From contig NZ_CP016769.1 of the NCBI RefSeq assembly GCF_002287925.1, forward strand, positions 248,001 to 312,000: DNA of 64,000 nt, read 5' to 3'. Under the pieces are notes generated by a model, which was not told where the DNA came from, did not search any database, and saw only the letters and a program-made list of their open reading frames with translations. Position numbers and translations under genes: made by a program. Shown in pieces: positions 1 through 8,931 of this stretch. The DNA is from Candidatus Planktophila lacus (GTDB lineage: Bacteria > Actinomycetota > Actinomycetes > Nanopelagicales > Nanopelagicaceae). The stretch's first letter is position 1. Every line of letters starts with the position of its first letter.

Positions 1-21
1 TAAGGATTTTCTAACACTCGC

Positions 22-33
22 TATCCTTAACCC
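22..33 (+). promoter_or_regulatory. Predicted leaderless -10 element of prfB
   Basis: TATCCT is followed by exactly 6 nt (taaccc) and then the ATG of prfB. No Shine-Dalgarno sequence lies between. With a normal 6-7 nt gap from -10 to start point, transcription would begin at the A of the ATG, giving a leaderless mRNA. The same spacing recurs before many genes in this window. The -35 region lies at the window edge and cannot be judged. Confidence 0.55.
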
Positions 34-1140
34 ATGGCCCGCGAATACGATCTAGAGATTGCAGCAATTGGTGCAACGCTTCTCTCTATCGAAAAGGTCT
101 TGGATCTTCCTAAGTTAGAGGCCGAAGCTGTGGAACTTGAAGCGGCTGCCGGTGTTCCAAATCTTTGGGATGACCCAGAAGCGGCGCAGAAGGTAACAAG
201 TAAGTTATCTCGAGTTCAGAGCACTATTGCACGATTAAAAACACTTCGTCGCAGAGTTGAAGATTTGCCGATCTTGTTTGAACTCGCAGGCTCTGAACCA
301 GATGGTTCTGGATTAGCAGATGCGGAACTCGAATTAGATTCTGCAGTCAAGGCGATTAGCGAGTTAGAAGTTACGACTCTTCTCAATGGTGAATACGACG
401 ACCGCGATGCTTTGATAACTATTCGTTCAGAAGCCGGTGGTGTTGAAGCCGCCGATTGGGCGGAAATGTTGATGCGTATGTATCTGCGCTACTGCGAACG
501 CCATGAATTCAAAGTGGATGTACTTGAAACTTCTTACGCCGAAGAAGCGGGAATTAAATCAACAACCTTCCGCGTTGGTGCGCCTTATGCCTACGGCACA
601 TTGTCTGTAGAGCAAGGCACTCACCGTTTAGTACGTATTTCTCCTTTTGATTCCCAATCACGCCGCCACACATCATTTGCTGGCGTTGAAGTTGTGCCTG
701 TTGTAGAACAAAGCGATCACATTGAAATTGATGAGAAAGAAATCCGTGTAGATGTATATCGTTCATCTGGCCCTGGTGGACAAGGCGTAAATACAACAGA
801 CTCTGCTGTTCGCTTAACCCATATCCCAACGGGAATTGTTGTTTCATGTCAGAACGAGCGCTCACAGATTCAGAACAAAGCAACAGCAATGGCTGTCTTG
901 CAATCAAAATTATTGGAACGTCGTCGCCAAGAAGAACAAGCCAAGATCAATGCTTTGAAGGGCGATAATTCAGGCTCTTGGGGTAACCAGATGCGCTCTT
1001 ATGTATTAGCGCCGTATCAAATGGTTAAAGATCTTCGTAATAACCACGAAACTGGAAATACTTCAGCAGTATTAAATGGTGAAATCGATGATTTCATTGA
1101 AGCGGGAATTCGCTGGCGCCGTTCTAGTTCCAGTAATTAA
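34..1140 (+). CDS. prfB: Peptide chain release factor 2
   Basis: RF2 (368 aa) recognises UGA and UAA stop codons in the ribosomal A site and triggers peptidyl-tRNA hydrolysis. The codon-recognition tripeptide SPF is at residues 203-205 and the catalytic GGQ at 248-250, in the usual [20 protein letters not shown] context. SPF, rather than a P-x-T tripeptide, separates it from RF1; prfA is a separate gene at 37252. Length is normal. The N-terminus reads straight through, so the programmed UGA frameshift known from many bacterial prfB genes is absent, as is usual in Actinobacteria. The gene starts the conserved actinobacterial order prfB-ftsE-ftsX-smpB-ssrA. The start is placed at the ATG immediately after a -10-like hexamer, so the mRNA is probably leaderless. 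Confidence 0.97.
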   Translation: MAREYDLEIAAIGATLLSIEKVLDLPKLEAEAVELEAAAGVPNLWDDPEAAQKVTSKLSRVQSTIARLKTLRRRVEDLPILFELAGSEPDGSGLADAELELDSAVKAISELEVTTLLNGEYDDRDALITIRSEAGGVEAADWAEMLMRMYLRYCERHEFKVDVLETSYAEEAGIKSTTFRVGAPYAYGTLSVEQGTHRLVRISPFDSQSRRHTSFAGVEVVPVVEQSDHIEIDEKEIRVDVYRSSGPGGQGVNTTDSAVRLTHIPTGIVVSCQNERSQIQNKATAMAVLQSKLLERRRQEEQAKINALKGDNSGSWGNQMRSYVLAPYQMVKDLRNNHETGNTSAVLNGEIDDFIEAGIRWRRSSSSN

Positions 1141-1184
1141 ATTCACAAGTAAGCGTGTAATTTGCCTGAGAATCCACGCAATTT

Positions 1185-1206
1185 GCGCCGATATCAGGCG
1201 CTTTTT
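1185..1206 (+). terminator. Probable intrinsic terminator after prfB
   Basis: A short GC stem GCGCC/GGCGC with a 7-nt loop is followed directly by five T. It lies about 45 nt after the prfB stop. The stem is only 5 bp, so it may be weak, but it would separate prfB from ftsE. A possible -10 (TAAACT, 1220-1225) for the ftsEX transcript lies just downstream. Confidence 0.5.
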
Positions 1207-1290
1207 GCAGATCTATACCTAAACTAGGGCTCAGTACGGCAGCCAATTTCCCCCATATCCATGGCGCCCAATGAGAACGAAGGAGTTCGT

Positions 1291-1980
1291 GTGATTCGTT
1301 TTGAGAATGTGACGAAGCTTTACTCAGGTCAAGAACGACCTGCGCTAGAGACAGTCAGCCTAGAAATTGTTAAGGGTGAATTCGTCTTCCTTGTTGGTCT
1401 TTCAGGTTCTGGTAAATCAACTTTCCTTCGTTTGATCCTGCGTGAAGAGCGCCCATCTCAGGGCGTCATCCACGTTGCTGGAAAAGATTTAGGGCAACTT
1501 CCAAACCATAAGATTCCTGATCTACGTCGCCAAGTTGGAACTGTCTTCCAAGATTTCCGTTTGCTTCAGAATAAAACTATTTCAGAGAACGTGGCCTTTA
1601 CTTTGCACGTACTTGGATATTCCAAGAAAGAGATTGCCCGCGAAGTTCCAGAAGTTCTTGAACTCGTAGGTTTGGAAGATAAGGCAGATCGCATGCCGAC
1701 TGAGATTTCAGGTGGAGAACAACAGCGCGTCGCAATTGCCCGCGCATATGTAAGCCGCCCGGCGATCATCATCGCCGATGAGCCAACCGGAAACCTTGAT
1801 CCAGCAACATCTGTGGGAATCATGAAATTGCTAGACCGCATCAACCGCGAAGGCACCACTGTTTTGATGGCTACCCACGATGCGGGAATTGTGGATCAGA
1901 TGCGCAAGCGCGTTATTGAATTAGATGCAGGCCACGTTATTCGTGACCAGGTTCGCGGCGTCTATGGTTACACAGGCTAA
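1291..1980 (+). CDS. ftsE: Cell division ATP-binding protein FtsE
   Basis: FtsE is the ABC ATPase that, with FtsX, couples divisome assembly to activation of peptidoglycan hydrolases at the septum. Visible motifs are Walker A GLSGSGKST (residues 36-44), the ABC signature SGGEQQR and Walker B IIADEPTGNLDP. The GTG start is preferred because AGGAG sits 5 nt upstream and the protein then begins MIRFENVTKLY like its homologues (229 aa). An in-frame ATG at 1261 would add 10 residues not expected in the family and has no SD. ftsX follows 26 nt downstream, so the two are probably co-transcribed. Confidence 0.93.
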   Translation: MIRFENVTKLYSGQERPALETVSLEIVKGEFVFLVGLSGSGKSTFLRLILREERPSQGVIHVAGKDLGQLPNHKIPDLRRQVGTVFQDFRLLQNKTISENVAFTLHVLGYSKKEIAREVPEVLELVGLEDKADRMPTEISGGEQQRVAIARAYVSRPAIIIADEPTGNLDPATSVGIMKLLDRINREGTTVLMATHDAGIVDQMRKRVIELDAGHVIRDQVRGVYGYTG

Positions 1981-2006
1981 GAAGTATCAGGGGATAGGGT
2001 AAAGAC

Positions 2007-2909
2007 ATGCGCGCAGGATTCTTATTAAGCGAAGTCCGTATTGGGCTACGCCGTAACTTAACAATGACCTTTGCGGTCATTGTTACTACTGCGATCTCAC
2101 TTTCCCTGCTTGGTATTGGTCTTCTTTCAAACGCTCAAGTTAATGCGATGAAAGATTATTGGTATGACAAGATCGAAGTCTCTGTTTACCTCTGTGGTTC
2201 TTTATCTGAATCACCAAGCTGCTCTGGTGGAGTAATTACTCCAGAACAACGCCTTGCGATTAAATCAGATCTAGATGCACTTCCTGTTGTCCAGAGTACT
2301 TTCTACGAGTCACAATCTGAGGCTTACACACGTTTCCAAGAACGCTTTAAGGATTCTGCGATTGCCCAGAACGTAACTGCAGATCAATTGCCAGAGTCAT
2401 TCCGCGTTAAGTTAAAGGACCCAACTCAGTTTGCAGTTGTTGTTAGCGCATTCTCAGGGAGACCTGGCGTAGATGTTGTTCAGGATCAGCGCACTATCTT
2501 GGAGAAGTTCTTTAAACTTCTAAATGTATTGCGTAACGGCGCACTTCTAGTTGGTCTCTTCTCAGTACTAACTGCTGGTCTTTTGATCTCAAATACTTTG
2601 CGTATTGCAGCATTTAACCGCCGCCGCGAAACTGGTGTTATGAAACTCGTTGGTGCATCTTCTTGGTCTATCCAACTTCCATTCTTACTTGAAGGTATTT
2701 TCTCAGCGTTAATCGGTTGGGGATTTGCTACTGGCCTATTGGCAGGGCTTAAAGCCGTAGTCGATTCCAAAGTTGCTCCACTTCTTACCTTCACCAACTT
2801 CTTTGGTTGGAATGAAGTCTGGATCGCATCTGCTTGGTTATTACTAGCAGGATTCACCGTTTCTACTATTGCCTCGCTGATCACGCTCCGCCGTTACCTC
2901 AAGGTCTAA
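2007..2909 (+). CDS. ftsX: Cell division protein FtsX (permease-like)
   Basis: FtsX (300 aa) is the membrane partner of FtsE. One N-terminal transmembrane helix (about residues 20-42) is followed by an extracellular loop of about 125 residues and three C-terminal helices, the classic FtsX topology. The loop, containing a Cys pair near residues 64 and 73, is where FtsX engages cell-wall hydrolases or their activators in other bacteria. The conserved stretch around ETGVMKLVGAS precedes the third helix. The start has a GGGATAGGG-type upstream purine tract. It sits between ftsE and smpB as in most Actinobacteria. Confidence 0.95.
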   Translation: MRAGFLLSEVRIGLRRNLTMTFAVIVTTAISLSLLGIGLLSNAQVNAMKDYWYDKIEVSVYLCGSLSESPSCSGGVITPEQRLAIKSDLDALPVVQSTFYESQSEAYTRFQERFKDSAIAQNVTADQLPESFRVKLKDPTQFAVVVSAFSGRPGVDVVQDQRTILEKFFKLLNVLRNGALLVGLFSVLTAGLLISNTLRIAAFNRRRETGVMKLVGASSWSIQLPFLLEGIFSALIGWGFATGLLAGLKAVVDSKVAPLLTFTNFFGWNEVWIASAWLLLAGFTVSTIASLITLRRYLKV

Positions 2910-2936
2910 AAGGTAAATGTCTAATCGGTACCTGCC

Positions 2937-3416
2937 GTGGTGAAAGAAGTTGGCCGCAAACTCATCGCGCAGAACAAGAAAGCGCGTCATGACTATTCAA
3001 TTGAAGATGTCTTTGAATGCGGCATTGTCCTAACTGGTACTGAAGTTAAATCACTGCGCGCTGGGCGCGCTTCCCTTATCGATGGATATGCAACCGTTGA
3101 AAATGGAGAACTTTGGTTAGCCGGCGTTCATATCCCGGAATACACCCAAGGAACTTGGACTAATCACGATGTGCGCCGCAAACGAAAACTGCTTGTACAT
3201 TTGCAGGAGATCAAGAAACTGCATATAAAAATTAAAGAGGGTGGAGTAACCCTTATTCCGTTACAGCTTTACTTCAATAATGGCAAAGCCAAGATCGAAA
3301 TTGCTGTTGCGCGCGGAAAGAAAGCGCACGATAAGCGTGACTCACTTATGGAGCGCCAAGCAAACCGCGAAGTTGAACGCGAGATTTCTCGTCGCCGTTC
3401 TGGAAAAGACCAGTAG
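2937..3416 (+). CDS. smpB: SsrA-binding protein SmpB
   Basis: SmpB (159 aa) binds the tRNA-like domain of tmRNA and delivers it to stalled ribosomes in trans-translation. The sequence has the family landmarks: [24 protein letters not shown] near the N-terminus, the GWxxVHI-like strand ([10 protein letters not shown]), and a basic C-terminal tail ([27 protein letters not shown] region) that would enter the mRNA channel. The start is GTG; the two first codons both encode a possible Met/Val. Its RNA partner ssrA lies about 670 bp downstream on the same strand, separated only by an acetyltransferase gene. Confidence 0.96.
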   Translation: MVKEVGRKLIAQNKKARHDYSIEDVFECGIVLTGTEVKSLRAGRASLIDGYATVENGELWLAGVHIPEYTQGTWTNHDVRRKRKLLVHLQEIKKLHIKIKEGGVTLIPLQLYFNNGKAKIEIAVARGKKAHDKRDSLMERQANREVEREISRRRSGKDQ

Positions 3417-3419
3417 TAA

Positions 3420-3971
3420 TTGTCTCTTCGTATTGAAACAGATCGGTTGATCCTTCGGCCAATGCTTCTGACAGATGTTGATGATCTACTGGAGTATCAA
3501 TCTAATCCCGAGATCGTTCGCTACATCCCTTGGCCACAAAGAACTATGGAACAAGTTAAAAAAGCGGCAGAAGCTGTTATAAAAACTTGTACTTTTCAAC
3601 TCAATGAAAATAAGGATTTCATAGTTCTTGTTTGGGAGTTAAAGAGCTCTGGAAAAGTAATTGGCCAATCAAATATGATGCTAGTTTCAAAAGAGAATAA
3701 ATGCGCAAATATTGGGTGGGTGACTCACCAAGATTTCCAACGACAGGGTTATGCCTTTGAAGCAACAAAAGCGCTTTTAGATTATGCCTTTACCAATACC
3801 GATGTGCACCGAATCATCGCTGATATAGATACACGTGTTCACGAATCGGCAGCACTTGCTGAAAAGTTAGGTATGCGTCGCGAAGCAACGTACTTAGATG
3901 GAGAGTTCTTTAAAGGCGAATGGTGCGATATGTGGCTATATGCGATTTTAAAGAGAGAATATCAGGCTTAG
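3420..3971 (+). CDS. GNAT family N-acetyltransferase (RimJ/RimL-like)
   Basis: This 183-aa protein looks like an Acetyltransf_3-type GNAT enzyme that transfers an acetyl group from acetyl-CoA to a primary amine of a protein or small molecule. The N-terminal signature (RIETDRLILRPM) and the acetyl-CoA-binding region around WVTHQDFQRQGYAFEATKALL (about residues 100-120) are visible, followed by the typical ADIDTRVHESAALAEKLGMRRE block. The start is TTG, 3 nt after the smpB stop, so it is translationally close to smpB. The substrate cannot be told. Insertion between smpB and ssrA is a local variation on the usual arrangement. Confidence 0.85.
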   Translation: MSLRIETDRLILRPMLLTDVDDLLEYQSNPEIVRYIPWPQRTMEQVKKAAEAVIKTCTFQLNENKDFIVLVWELKSSGKVIGQSNMMLVSKENKCANIGWVTHQDFQRQGYAFEATKALLDYAFTNTDVHRIIADIDTRVHESAALAEKLGMRREATYLDGEFFKGEWCDMWLYAILKREYQA

Positions 3972-4088
3972 TTCTCAACACTTCCCACGCTTGATTTCTA
4001 TTGATTAACAGGGGAATTTCTCACTTGTCGTTGGCGTTCCGTACAATAAGAACACAACTAAATAGTGGAAATAGCTTTCCACACCCAT

Positions 4089-4457
4089 GGGGGTGAACGG
4101 TCTCGACTTTGGTTGTTGAGGCAGGGGAAGCGGGCCGAGGAAGCCAGGATGATCTCGTTAACCAAAAACCTGTGCAAAAAATAATCGTCAGTACAACTGC
4201 CGATGATCTCACTCTTGCTGCCTAAGCAAGCTCTGTGATCCGTTAGCCCAGACTCGCCTTCGATCTGGAATCTAGCGCCGATAGAGGGCTCTTCACGGTT
4301 GTGGCGTTGCGAACGCGACCGGAGAACAGTTTCGCAAATGAGTTTGTCGAATACTTGTGTGCAAGAGATTCGGAACTGAGAAAACGATAGCCACACTACG
4401 CCCGTAGAAGCCCTGTTTTAATTCCGAAGGACCCGGGTTCGATTCCCGGCACCTCCA
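4089..4457 (+). ncRNA. ssrA: Transfer-messenger RNA (tmRNA, SsrA)
   Basis: tmRNA rescues stalled ribosomes by acting as a tRNA and then as a short mRNA for a degradation tag. The 5' end GGGGGUG pairs with the 3' CACCUCC (one G-U pair) to make the acceptor stem, followed by discriminator A. The T arm CCGGG-TTCGATT-CCCGG is perfect. The 5' block GAACGGTCTCGAC matches the conserved D-loop-like region. The 3' CCA is not encoded (sequence continues CTT), so it must be added. The tag reading frame ends in ...LTLAA and TAA at 4223-4225. Length (369 nt) is normal for a one-piece tmRNA. smpB is just upstream. A hexamer TACAAT at 4042-4047 may be the -10, but no convincing -35 is seen. Confidence 0.95.
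4187..4225 (+). other. tmRNA tag-peptide reading frame
   Basis: The frame ending at the TAA reads VSTTADDLTLAA if resumed at GTC 4187, a 12-codon tag matching the usual actinobacterial tag length. If resumed at the Ala codon GCC 4199 it reads ADDLTLAA. The C-terminal LAA is the known ClpXP-type degron. The bases just before GTC (ATAATC) resemble typical resume-codon contexts with A at -4 and -3, but Val is an uncommon first tag residue, so the resume site is unresolved. Confidence 0.6.
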
Positions 4458-4468
4458 CTTATCTTTAT

Positions 4469-4813
4469 TTAACGCTGCCCTGCCGGACCATTGGCATCGC
4501 CAGATTGCATCTTAAAGAGCGAACGCCAAGGAATGTTTCTTACAAATTCGCGCTTTAACGCAATTGTGTTTAGTCCAAACCCAATAAAGGAGAGAGCTTT
4601 AACTCCTGACGGAATTTGGTTAAAGATAAAAACCATCTGAACCGGCATGCCAATTAAAGCAATTGCGGCAACGGCTAATCTGCGAATCCACCATATTGCC
4701 TTATTTCTCTTGGTGAATTCCCAAAAGAGTTTGCTCGTAAGTAGCAGCGCAATTGGGCCAGTAAAGAGAACCAACGCAACTAAAGCAGCGACTACAAGTA
4801 CCAACGATTCCAT
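4469..4813 (-). CDS. Small membrane protein of unknown function
   Basis: A protein of about 114 aa that I do not recognise. It has an N-terminal hydrophobic segment (LVLVVAALVALVLFTGPIALLL), a second hydrophobic stretch (LAVAAIALIGMPVQMVFIF) and possibly a third (VKALSFIGFGLNTIAL), with a short hydrophilic C-terminus. The ATG chosen lies 2 nt after the stop of the upstream acetyltransferase. An in-frame upstream start at 4834 would add seven residues inside that gene. Tight spacing suggests co-transcription with the acetyltransferase. It ends 11 nt from the 3' end of ssrA on the opposite strand. Confidence 0.65.
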   Translation of the reverse strand: MESLVLVVAALVALVLFTGPIALLLTSKLFWEFTKRNKAIWWIRRLAVAAIALIGMPVQMVFIFNQIPSGVKALSFIGFGLNTIALKREFVRNIPWRSLFKMQSGDANGPAGQR

Positions 4814-4815
4814 TT

Positions 4816-5388
4816 TTACTTTAACTCTTCCCATTCGCTAGCAAGGACTGCGAGTTCAACCATATCTATCTGTCTTCCGTCAGAGCGTGTAACGCGCTGG
4901 CGGAGAATTCCTTCTTTGGTGTAACCAGCGCTCATTAAAAGCTTTTGCGAAGCAGAGTTATCTACATCAACTGCTGCTTCAATGCGGCGAAAGCCCATCG
5001 TTAGAAATCCATAGTTGGTAATCATCTTGGCAGCGATTGTGCCAATCCCTTTTCCCCGCATTGGGGCGTGCATCCAGTACCCAATTTCAGCACGGTGGTT
5101 ATCTAGGCTGATTGTGTGGAGCGAGACAACGCCTGCAAATTCCTTGTCATCCCCGACGCCAAATTCAATTACGAACGGGAACTCACGATGCAGTTCAAGA
5201 GAAGCTGGCACTCGTTGAACATAATCGAGGGCGTGAGCCATGGTGTATTCGGCCGGGACGGTGGTGAATCGGGGGATTAGTGGATCTTGGCAGGCTTCAA
5301 ATATTTGCTCAACATCAGATTCTGCTGGCGGACGCAGGGTGACGCGACCATATTGGAGAGTAGGAATCTCACTTGGCCACCAAATCAT
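4816..5388 (-). CDS. GNAT family N-acetyltransferase
   Basis: A 190-aa Acetyltransf_3-type GNAT protein. The N-terminus has the family pattern (YGRVTLRPPAESDVEQIFEAC), then EIGYWMHAPMRGKGIGTIAAKM with the R/Q-x-x-G-x-G/A acetyl-CoA pyrophosphate-binding loop (RGKGIG), and the RRIEAAVDVDNSASQKLLMSAGY block. It resembles ribosomal-protein or small-molecule acetyltransferases, but the substrate cannot be inferred. It begins a two-gene minus-strand unit with the small membrane protein downstream. A partial -10-like GATACT lies 6 nt before the ATG. Confidence 0.87.
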   Translation of the reverse strand: MIWWPSEIPTLQYGRVTLRPPAESDVEQIFEACQDPLIPRFTTVPAEYTMAHALDYVQRVPASLELHREFPFVIEFGVGDDKEFAGVVSLHTISLDNHRAEIGYWMHAPMRGKGIGTIAAKMITNYGFLTMGFRRIEAAVDVDNSASQKLLMSAGYTKEGILRQRVTRSDGRQIDMVELAVLASEWEELK

Positions 5389-5402
5389 GGCCTAAGTATC
5401 TC

Positions 5403-6857
5403 TTAAACGGCGTCATGAATTGAGCGCGCCGGGGTGAAGAACTTCTTGCCCAGCGGGGATAACCATGTACAAGATCCGTCAGGGTTGCTAGTCACGCTCC
5501 AGCCGTCGTGAGTCTTCAATCTATGGTGGCGTCTACATAGCGCACCTAAATTTTCTGCCGAAGTAGAACCACCTTCTTCCCAACTTTGCGCATGATCTAA
5601 ATCTGAGAGCGCTGCCGATCTTCGACATCCTGGGAATCGGCAAGTGCGATCTCGAGCAATTAAGAAATCTTTCAGCGCTTGCGGTGGTTCATAACTTTCC
5701 CGACCGTAATCCAAGAGATTTCCCGTTTGTGGATCGGTTATAAATCGAATCCATTTTCCATCGGAAGCTAATTCGCGAGCAATCGACGCTGGAATAGCCC
5801 CGTAACCATTCAACTGTCCAGGGTTTTCAGCAAGACCGAGCAGCGTTGGAAGATCGATTGTGACGTTGATTGATATCGGACGGCGATGAGGTGTAACAGG
5901 AGAAGCAGAAAGTGAGGCTGCAGCGATTGCTGTGAGTGCATCTGCGCGCTTCATATCCGTGCTTCTTGCATCTTTAGCGCTAATAGTTCCATCTCTATTT
6001 TCAATATCTGCGCTGGCTAAACGGATGAAGCTCTCGATCGCGTTCATTACAACTTGCGCATCTGCAGCAGGCAGGATTGCTACGACTGTCGACATTCCAT
6101 CGCTATCGTTGTAGCAAGAAACTCGACGAGTATCTCGGGCACGAGCGACTGTATCTTCAAATGTTTCTGGAGCAATCCGCGCCAATGAGGTTCGCACTTG
6201 GCTAGCAACTTGGGCTGGAGTATGGAATTCCGCATGGGCAATGGCGCGCTGTTCTACTTCAAAAATCTGAAACTCAGTTAGTCCATCACGGATCGCAGCT
6301 GCCGTCTCTTTCGCAATTACATTTGCATGGGCAAGGGAAATATCGCCGGTTGCTAAAGCCGAGCAAGTGTTAGGTAAGTGATTTACCAAAGTTCGCGCAA
6401 CATCAATACGAGATTGCGCAGTTCCTGCGGAAAGGCGCAACGCGGTAGAAACATCTTCACGTTCTGCTTCATCAACGCCAAAGAATGGTTCTTGACCGTT
6501 TGCAACGCTTGGATCATTTCCAGCGACAGCAATGATTGCCCGTTGCATCAGAGCCTGAAGCCAAGCGGTTTGGCGTTCTAACGCCGTTAAATAATCGATA
6601 CGCGAACTCGGAGAAAGTTTGCCAGGATCGATGGCAACTAATTCGGAGAGAGTCTTAATCCCTGGCATGGAATTTAAAAGTTCAGCAACTTTGCTTGTTA
6701 AATCTAGGTTCGAAGCTAGAGCCTGAGATTGGTAGTCCTGCTCAAATGTTTTTTCATCCAGCGGCCCAGTAGACGTTGCGATCTCGGCGGCGGTTGACAT
6801 GGCCAGATAATCGTTCGCAGGGCTGACAAAGTTGGGCTCATTGAGCGCTTTATCCAC
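5403..6857 (-). CDS. DUF222 and HNH endonuclease domain protein (13E12 family)
   Basis: A 484-aa protein with an alpha-helical DUF222 region (about residues 40-350) and a C-terminal HNH nuclease fold (about 395-450). The nuclease core CRFPGCRR...LDHAQSWEEGG...LGALCRRHHRLKTH contains the metal-binding His residues and paired Cys expected for HNH enzymes. This family is abundant and often multicopy in Actinobacteria (the 13E12 repeat proteins of mycobacteria), but its biological role is not established. The start codon is GTG. The gene appears intact, stands alone between an acetyltransferase and a divergent pirin gene, and no terminal repeats or integrase were seen that would mark it as part of a mobile element. 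Confidence 0.88.
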   Translation of the reverse strand: MDKALNEPNFVSPANDYLAMSTAAEIATSTGPLDEKTFEQDYQSQALASNLDLTSKVAELLNSMPGIKTLSELVAIDPGKLSPSSRIDYLTALERQTAWLQALMQRAIIAVAGNDPSVANGQEPFFGVDEAEREDVSTALRLSAGTAQSRIDVARTLVNHLPNTCSALATGDISLAHANVIAKETAAAIRDGLTEFQIFEVEQRAIAHAEFHTPAQVASQVRTSLARIAPETFEDTVARARDTRRVSCYNDSDGMSTVVAILPAADAQVVMNAIESFIRLASADIENRDGTISAKDARSTDMKRADALTAIAAASLSASPVTPHRRPISINVTIDLPTLLGLAENPGQLNGYGAIPASIARELASDGKWIRFITDPQTGNLLDYGRESYEPPQALKDFLIARDRTCRFPGCRRSAALSDLDHAQSWEEGGSTSAENLGALCRRHHRLKTHDGWSVTSNPDGSCTWLSPLGKKFFTPARSIHDAV

Positions 6858-6933
6858 ATAATTGTGAAGATAACTTTAAGTTGCAGGTAGTTGAAAGTTC
6901 AACTAAAATCAGGCTCATACATAAGGAGCAAAA

Positions 6934-7977
6934 ATGCCAGCAGTTACCGTAAGTGACATCACCGTCCTACCTCGCGTTACCGATGCGCCAAATTCACGCG
7001 CCCGTCGCGTAAAGAGCATCACGACCGCGCCACAAGGTTTCGAAGGTGAAGGCTTTCCGGTTCGTCGCGCATTCGCCGGCGTTGACTTGGCAGAACTCGA
7101 TCCATTTATTCACTTAGATCAAATGGGCGAAGTTGAATACGCACCCGGTGAACCAAAGGGAACTCCATGGCACCCACATCGCGGATTCGAAACAGTTACA
7201 TACATTATTGATGGAATCTTTGATCATAAAGATAGCAACGGCGGCGGCGGAACAATTTCAAACGGTGACACACAATGGATGACTGCCGGCGGCGGAATTC
7301 TTCACATTGAAACTCCACCAGAGCATTTAGTAATGAGCGGTGGTTTATTCCACGGTTTCCAACTCTGGGTAAATCTTCCTGCAGAAAAGAAATGGTTACC
7401 GCCTGCCTATCAAGATGTGCGTGCAAATGATGTTGCACTTTTATCTAGCGCAGATGGTGGATCACTTATTCGCGTTATCGCAGGTGAACTCGATGGACAT
7501 GTTGGTCCTGGAACAACGCAGACACCAATTACTTTAATTCACGCAACGGTTGCACCGGGTGCAGAACTTCGCTTGCCATGGCGCAAGGATTACAACGCAC
7601 TTGTTTACACAATCTCTGGACATGGTTTTGTAGGCGATGAAAGCCGTCCAGTGCAGATGGGTCAGCTAACTGTCTTCGGCGATGGTGATTCAATCGTTGT
7701 GCGCGCTGCAAATAACCAGGAAACTCGTTCACCAAACCTTGAACTATTTATTCTCGGTGGCCAACCAATCAAGGAACCTGTTGCTTGGATGGGCCCATTT
7801 GTAATGAATACGAAGCGCGAAGTTCTGCAAGCATTTGAAGATTTCCAGAAGGGTTTACTTGGCTCAATCCCTGCGATTTATAAGGAAGATGCCAAGCGCC
7901 CTGTGAACCGCACCGACAAACTCAGCGGCGATGTCCTGGACGTTCATAACGCTCCAACTGACCTTCAAGAGAGCTAA
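6934..7977 (+). CDS. Pirin family protein
   Basis: A bicupin of the pirin family (347 aa). The four metal ligands of the N-terminal cupin are present with the correct spacing: His80, His82, His124 and Glu126, within HPHRGFETVTYI and GGGILHIE. Some pirins have quercetin dioxygenase activity and others act as redox-sensing cofactors; the role here is unknown. The C-terminal cupin (residues about 185-290) lacks obvious metal ligands, as is usual. A clear SD (AAGGAG) sits 7 nt upstream of the ATG, and TAAAAT further upstream may be its -10. It is divergent from the DUF222/HNH gene. Confidence 0.92.
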   Translation: MPAVTVSDITVLPRVTDAPNSRARRVKSITTAPQGFEGEGFPVRRAFAGVDLAELDPFIHLDQMGEVEYAPGEPKGTPWHPHRGFETVTYIIDGIFDHKDSNGGGGTISNGDTQWMTAGGGILHIETPPEHLVMSGGLFHGFQLWVNLPAEKKWLPPAYQDVRANDVALLSSADGGSLIRVIAGELDGHVGPGTTQTPITLIHATVAPGAELRLPWRKDYNALVYTISGHGFVGDESRPVQMGQLTVFGDGDSIVVRAANNQETRSPNLELFILGGQPIKEPVAWMGPFVMNTKREVLQAFEDFQKGLLGSIPAIYKEDAKRPVNRTDKLSGDVLDVHNAPTDLQES

Positions 7978-7987
7978 TTTTTCGCGT

Positions 7988-7999
7988 TAGAATAACGCT
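7988..7999 (+). promoter_or_regulatory. Predicted leaderless -10 element of trhO
   Basis: TAGAAT followed by 6 nt (aacgct) and the ATG of trhO, with no SD. It lies in the 22-nt gap after the pirin gene, so trhO probably has its own leaderless promoter. A weak TTCAAG at -35 distance overlaps the end of the pirin gene. Confidence 0.55.
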
Positions 8000-8908
8000 A
8001 TGAATCCGCAGAAAGTCCTTCTTTATTATGGCTTCACACCCATAGCTGACCCTGTCGCGATTCAACTCTGGCAGAAAAATCTCTGCGAAGCGCTAAACCT
8101 TAAGGGCCGCATTTTGATTTCTCCAACTGGAATCAACGGCACAGTTGGTGGCGACATTGATGATCTTCGCAAATATGTGAAGTACACCAAGAAGTATCCG
8201 GGCTTTAAGAAGATCGGATTTAAGTGGTCGCAGGGCACCGGCAATGAATTCCCAAAACTCTACGTTGCAGTGAAGAAAGAACTCGTCGCCTTCGATAACC
8301 CTGATGAAATTAAAGTTGATGAAAAGGGCGTTGTCGGTGGCGGTCAGCATCTTCGCCCAGAACAAGTTCACGAGCTAGTTAAAGAACGCGGTGATGATGT
8401 TGTCTTCTTTGATGGTCGCAATCAATTTGAGGCCAAGATCGGCAAGTTTAAAAACGCAATTGTTCCTGATGTTGATACCTCACGTGATTTCGTGCGCGAG
8501 ATTGAAAGTGGAAAGTACGACCACTTGAAGGAAAAGCCAGTCGTTACTTACTGCACCGGCGGAATCCGCTGTGAAATCTTGTCTGTTGTTATGAAAAACC
8601 GTGGCTTTAAAGAGGTTTACCAAATTGATGGTGGCATAGTTAAATATGGTGAGAAGTTTGCTGACGACGGCCTCTGGGAAGGCTCGCTCTACACCTTTGA
8701 TTCACGTATGGCGATCGATTTCTCAACCAAGACCAAGGTCATCGGTGAATGCGAGATCTGCCAGGCGCCAAGCAAGATCTTCCGCAACTGCCGCACCAAG
8801 ACATGTCACGAACTGATTCTGCTCTGCGATTCTTGCAACGACCTGCCAGCAAGCAGCAAGTGCACGCACGACCCATCTAAAGTGCGTGACTCCGAGATGG
8901 TTGGCTAA
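8000..8908 (+). CDS. trhO: tRNA uridine(34) hydroxylase TrhO (rhodanese-related)
   Basis: TrhO (formerly YceA) uses molecular oxygen to hydroxylate U34 of tRNAs toward 5-hydroxyuridine, the first step of wobble-base cmo5U/mo5U modification. The 302-aa protein has the N-terminal YceA-type domain ([15 protein letters not shown] region, residues about 35-50), a rhodanese domain with the catalytic Cys185 in CTGGIRCE, and a C-terminal Cys-rich tail (CEICQ...CRTKTCHE...CDSC) likely to bind metal. Length is normal. It converges on pntB with only 23 nt between the stop codons. Confidence 0.93.
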   Translation: MNPQKVLLYYGFTPIADPVAIQLWQKNLCEALNLKGRILISPTGINGTVGGDIDDLRKYVKYTKKYPGFKKIGFKWSQGTGNEFPKLYVAVKKELVAFDNPDEIKVDEKGVVGGGQHLRPEQVHELVKERGDDVVFFDGRNQFEAKIGKFKNAIVPDVDTSRDFVREIESGKYDHLKEKPVVTYCTGGIRCEILSVVMKNRGFKEVYQIDGGIVKYGEKFADDGLWEGSLYTFDSRMAIDFSTKTKVIGECEICQAPSKIFRNCRTKTCHELILLCDSCNDLPASSKCTHDPSKVRDSEMVG

Positions 8909-8931
8909 CTCTTTTAACTAAAAAGTTTTGT

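Noticed and set aside
34-130. Programmed +1 frameshift in prfB
   Set aside because: The frame is open from the ATG with a normal RF2 N-terminus and no early in-frame UGA, so no shift is needed.
4021-4396. Minus-strand reading frames of 63 and 112 codons over ssrA
   Set aside because: They lie antisense to a well-supported tmRNA and have no protein-like features.
5403-6857. DUF222/HNH gene as an intron, intein or insertion element
   Set aside because: No flanking repeats, split host gene, reverse transcriptase or transposase is present; the gene is free-standing.
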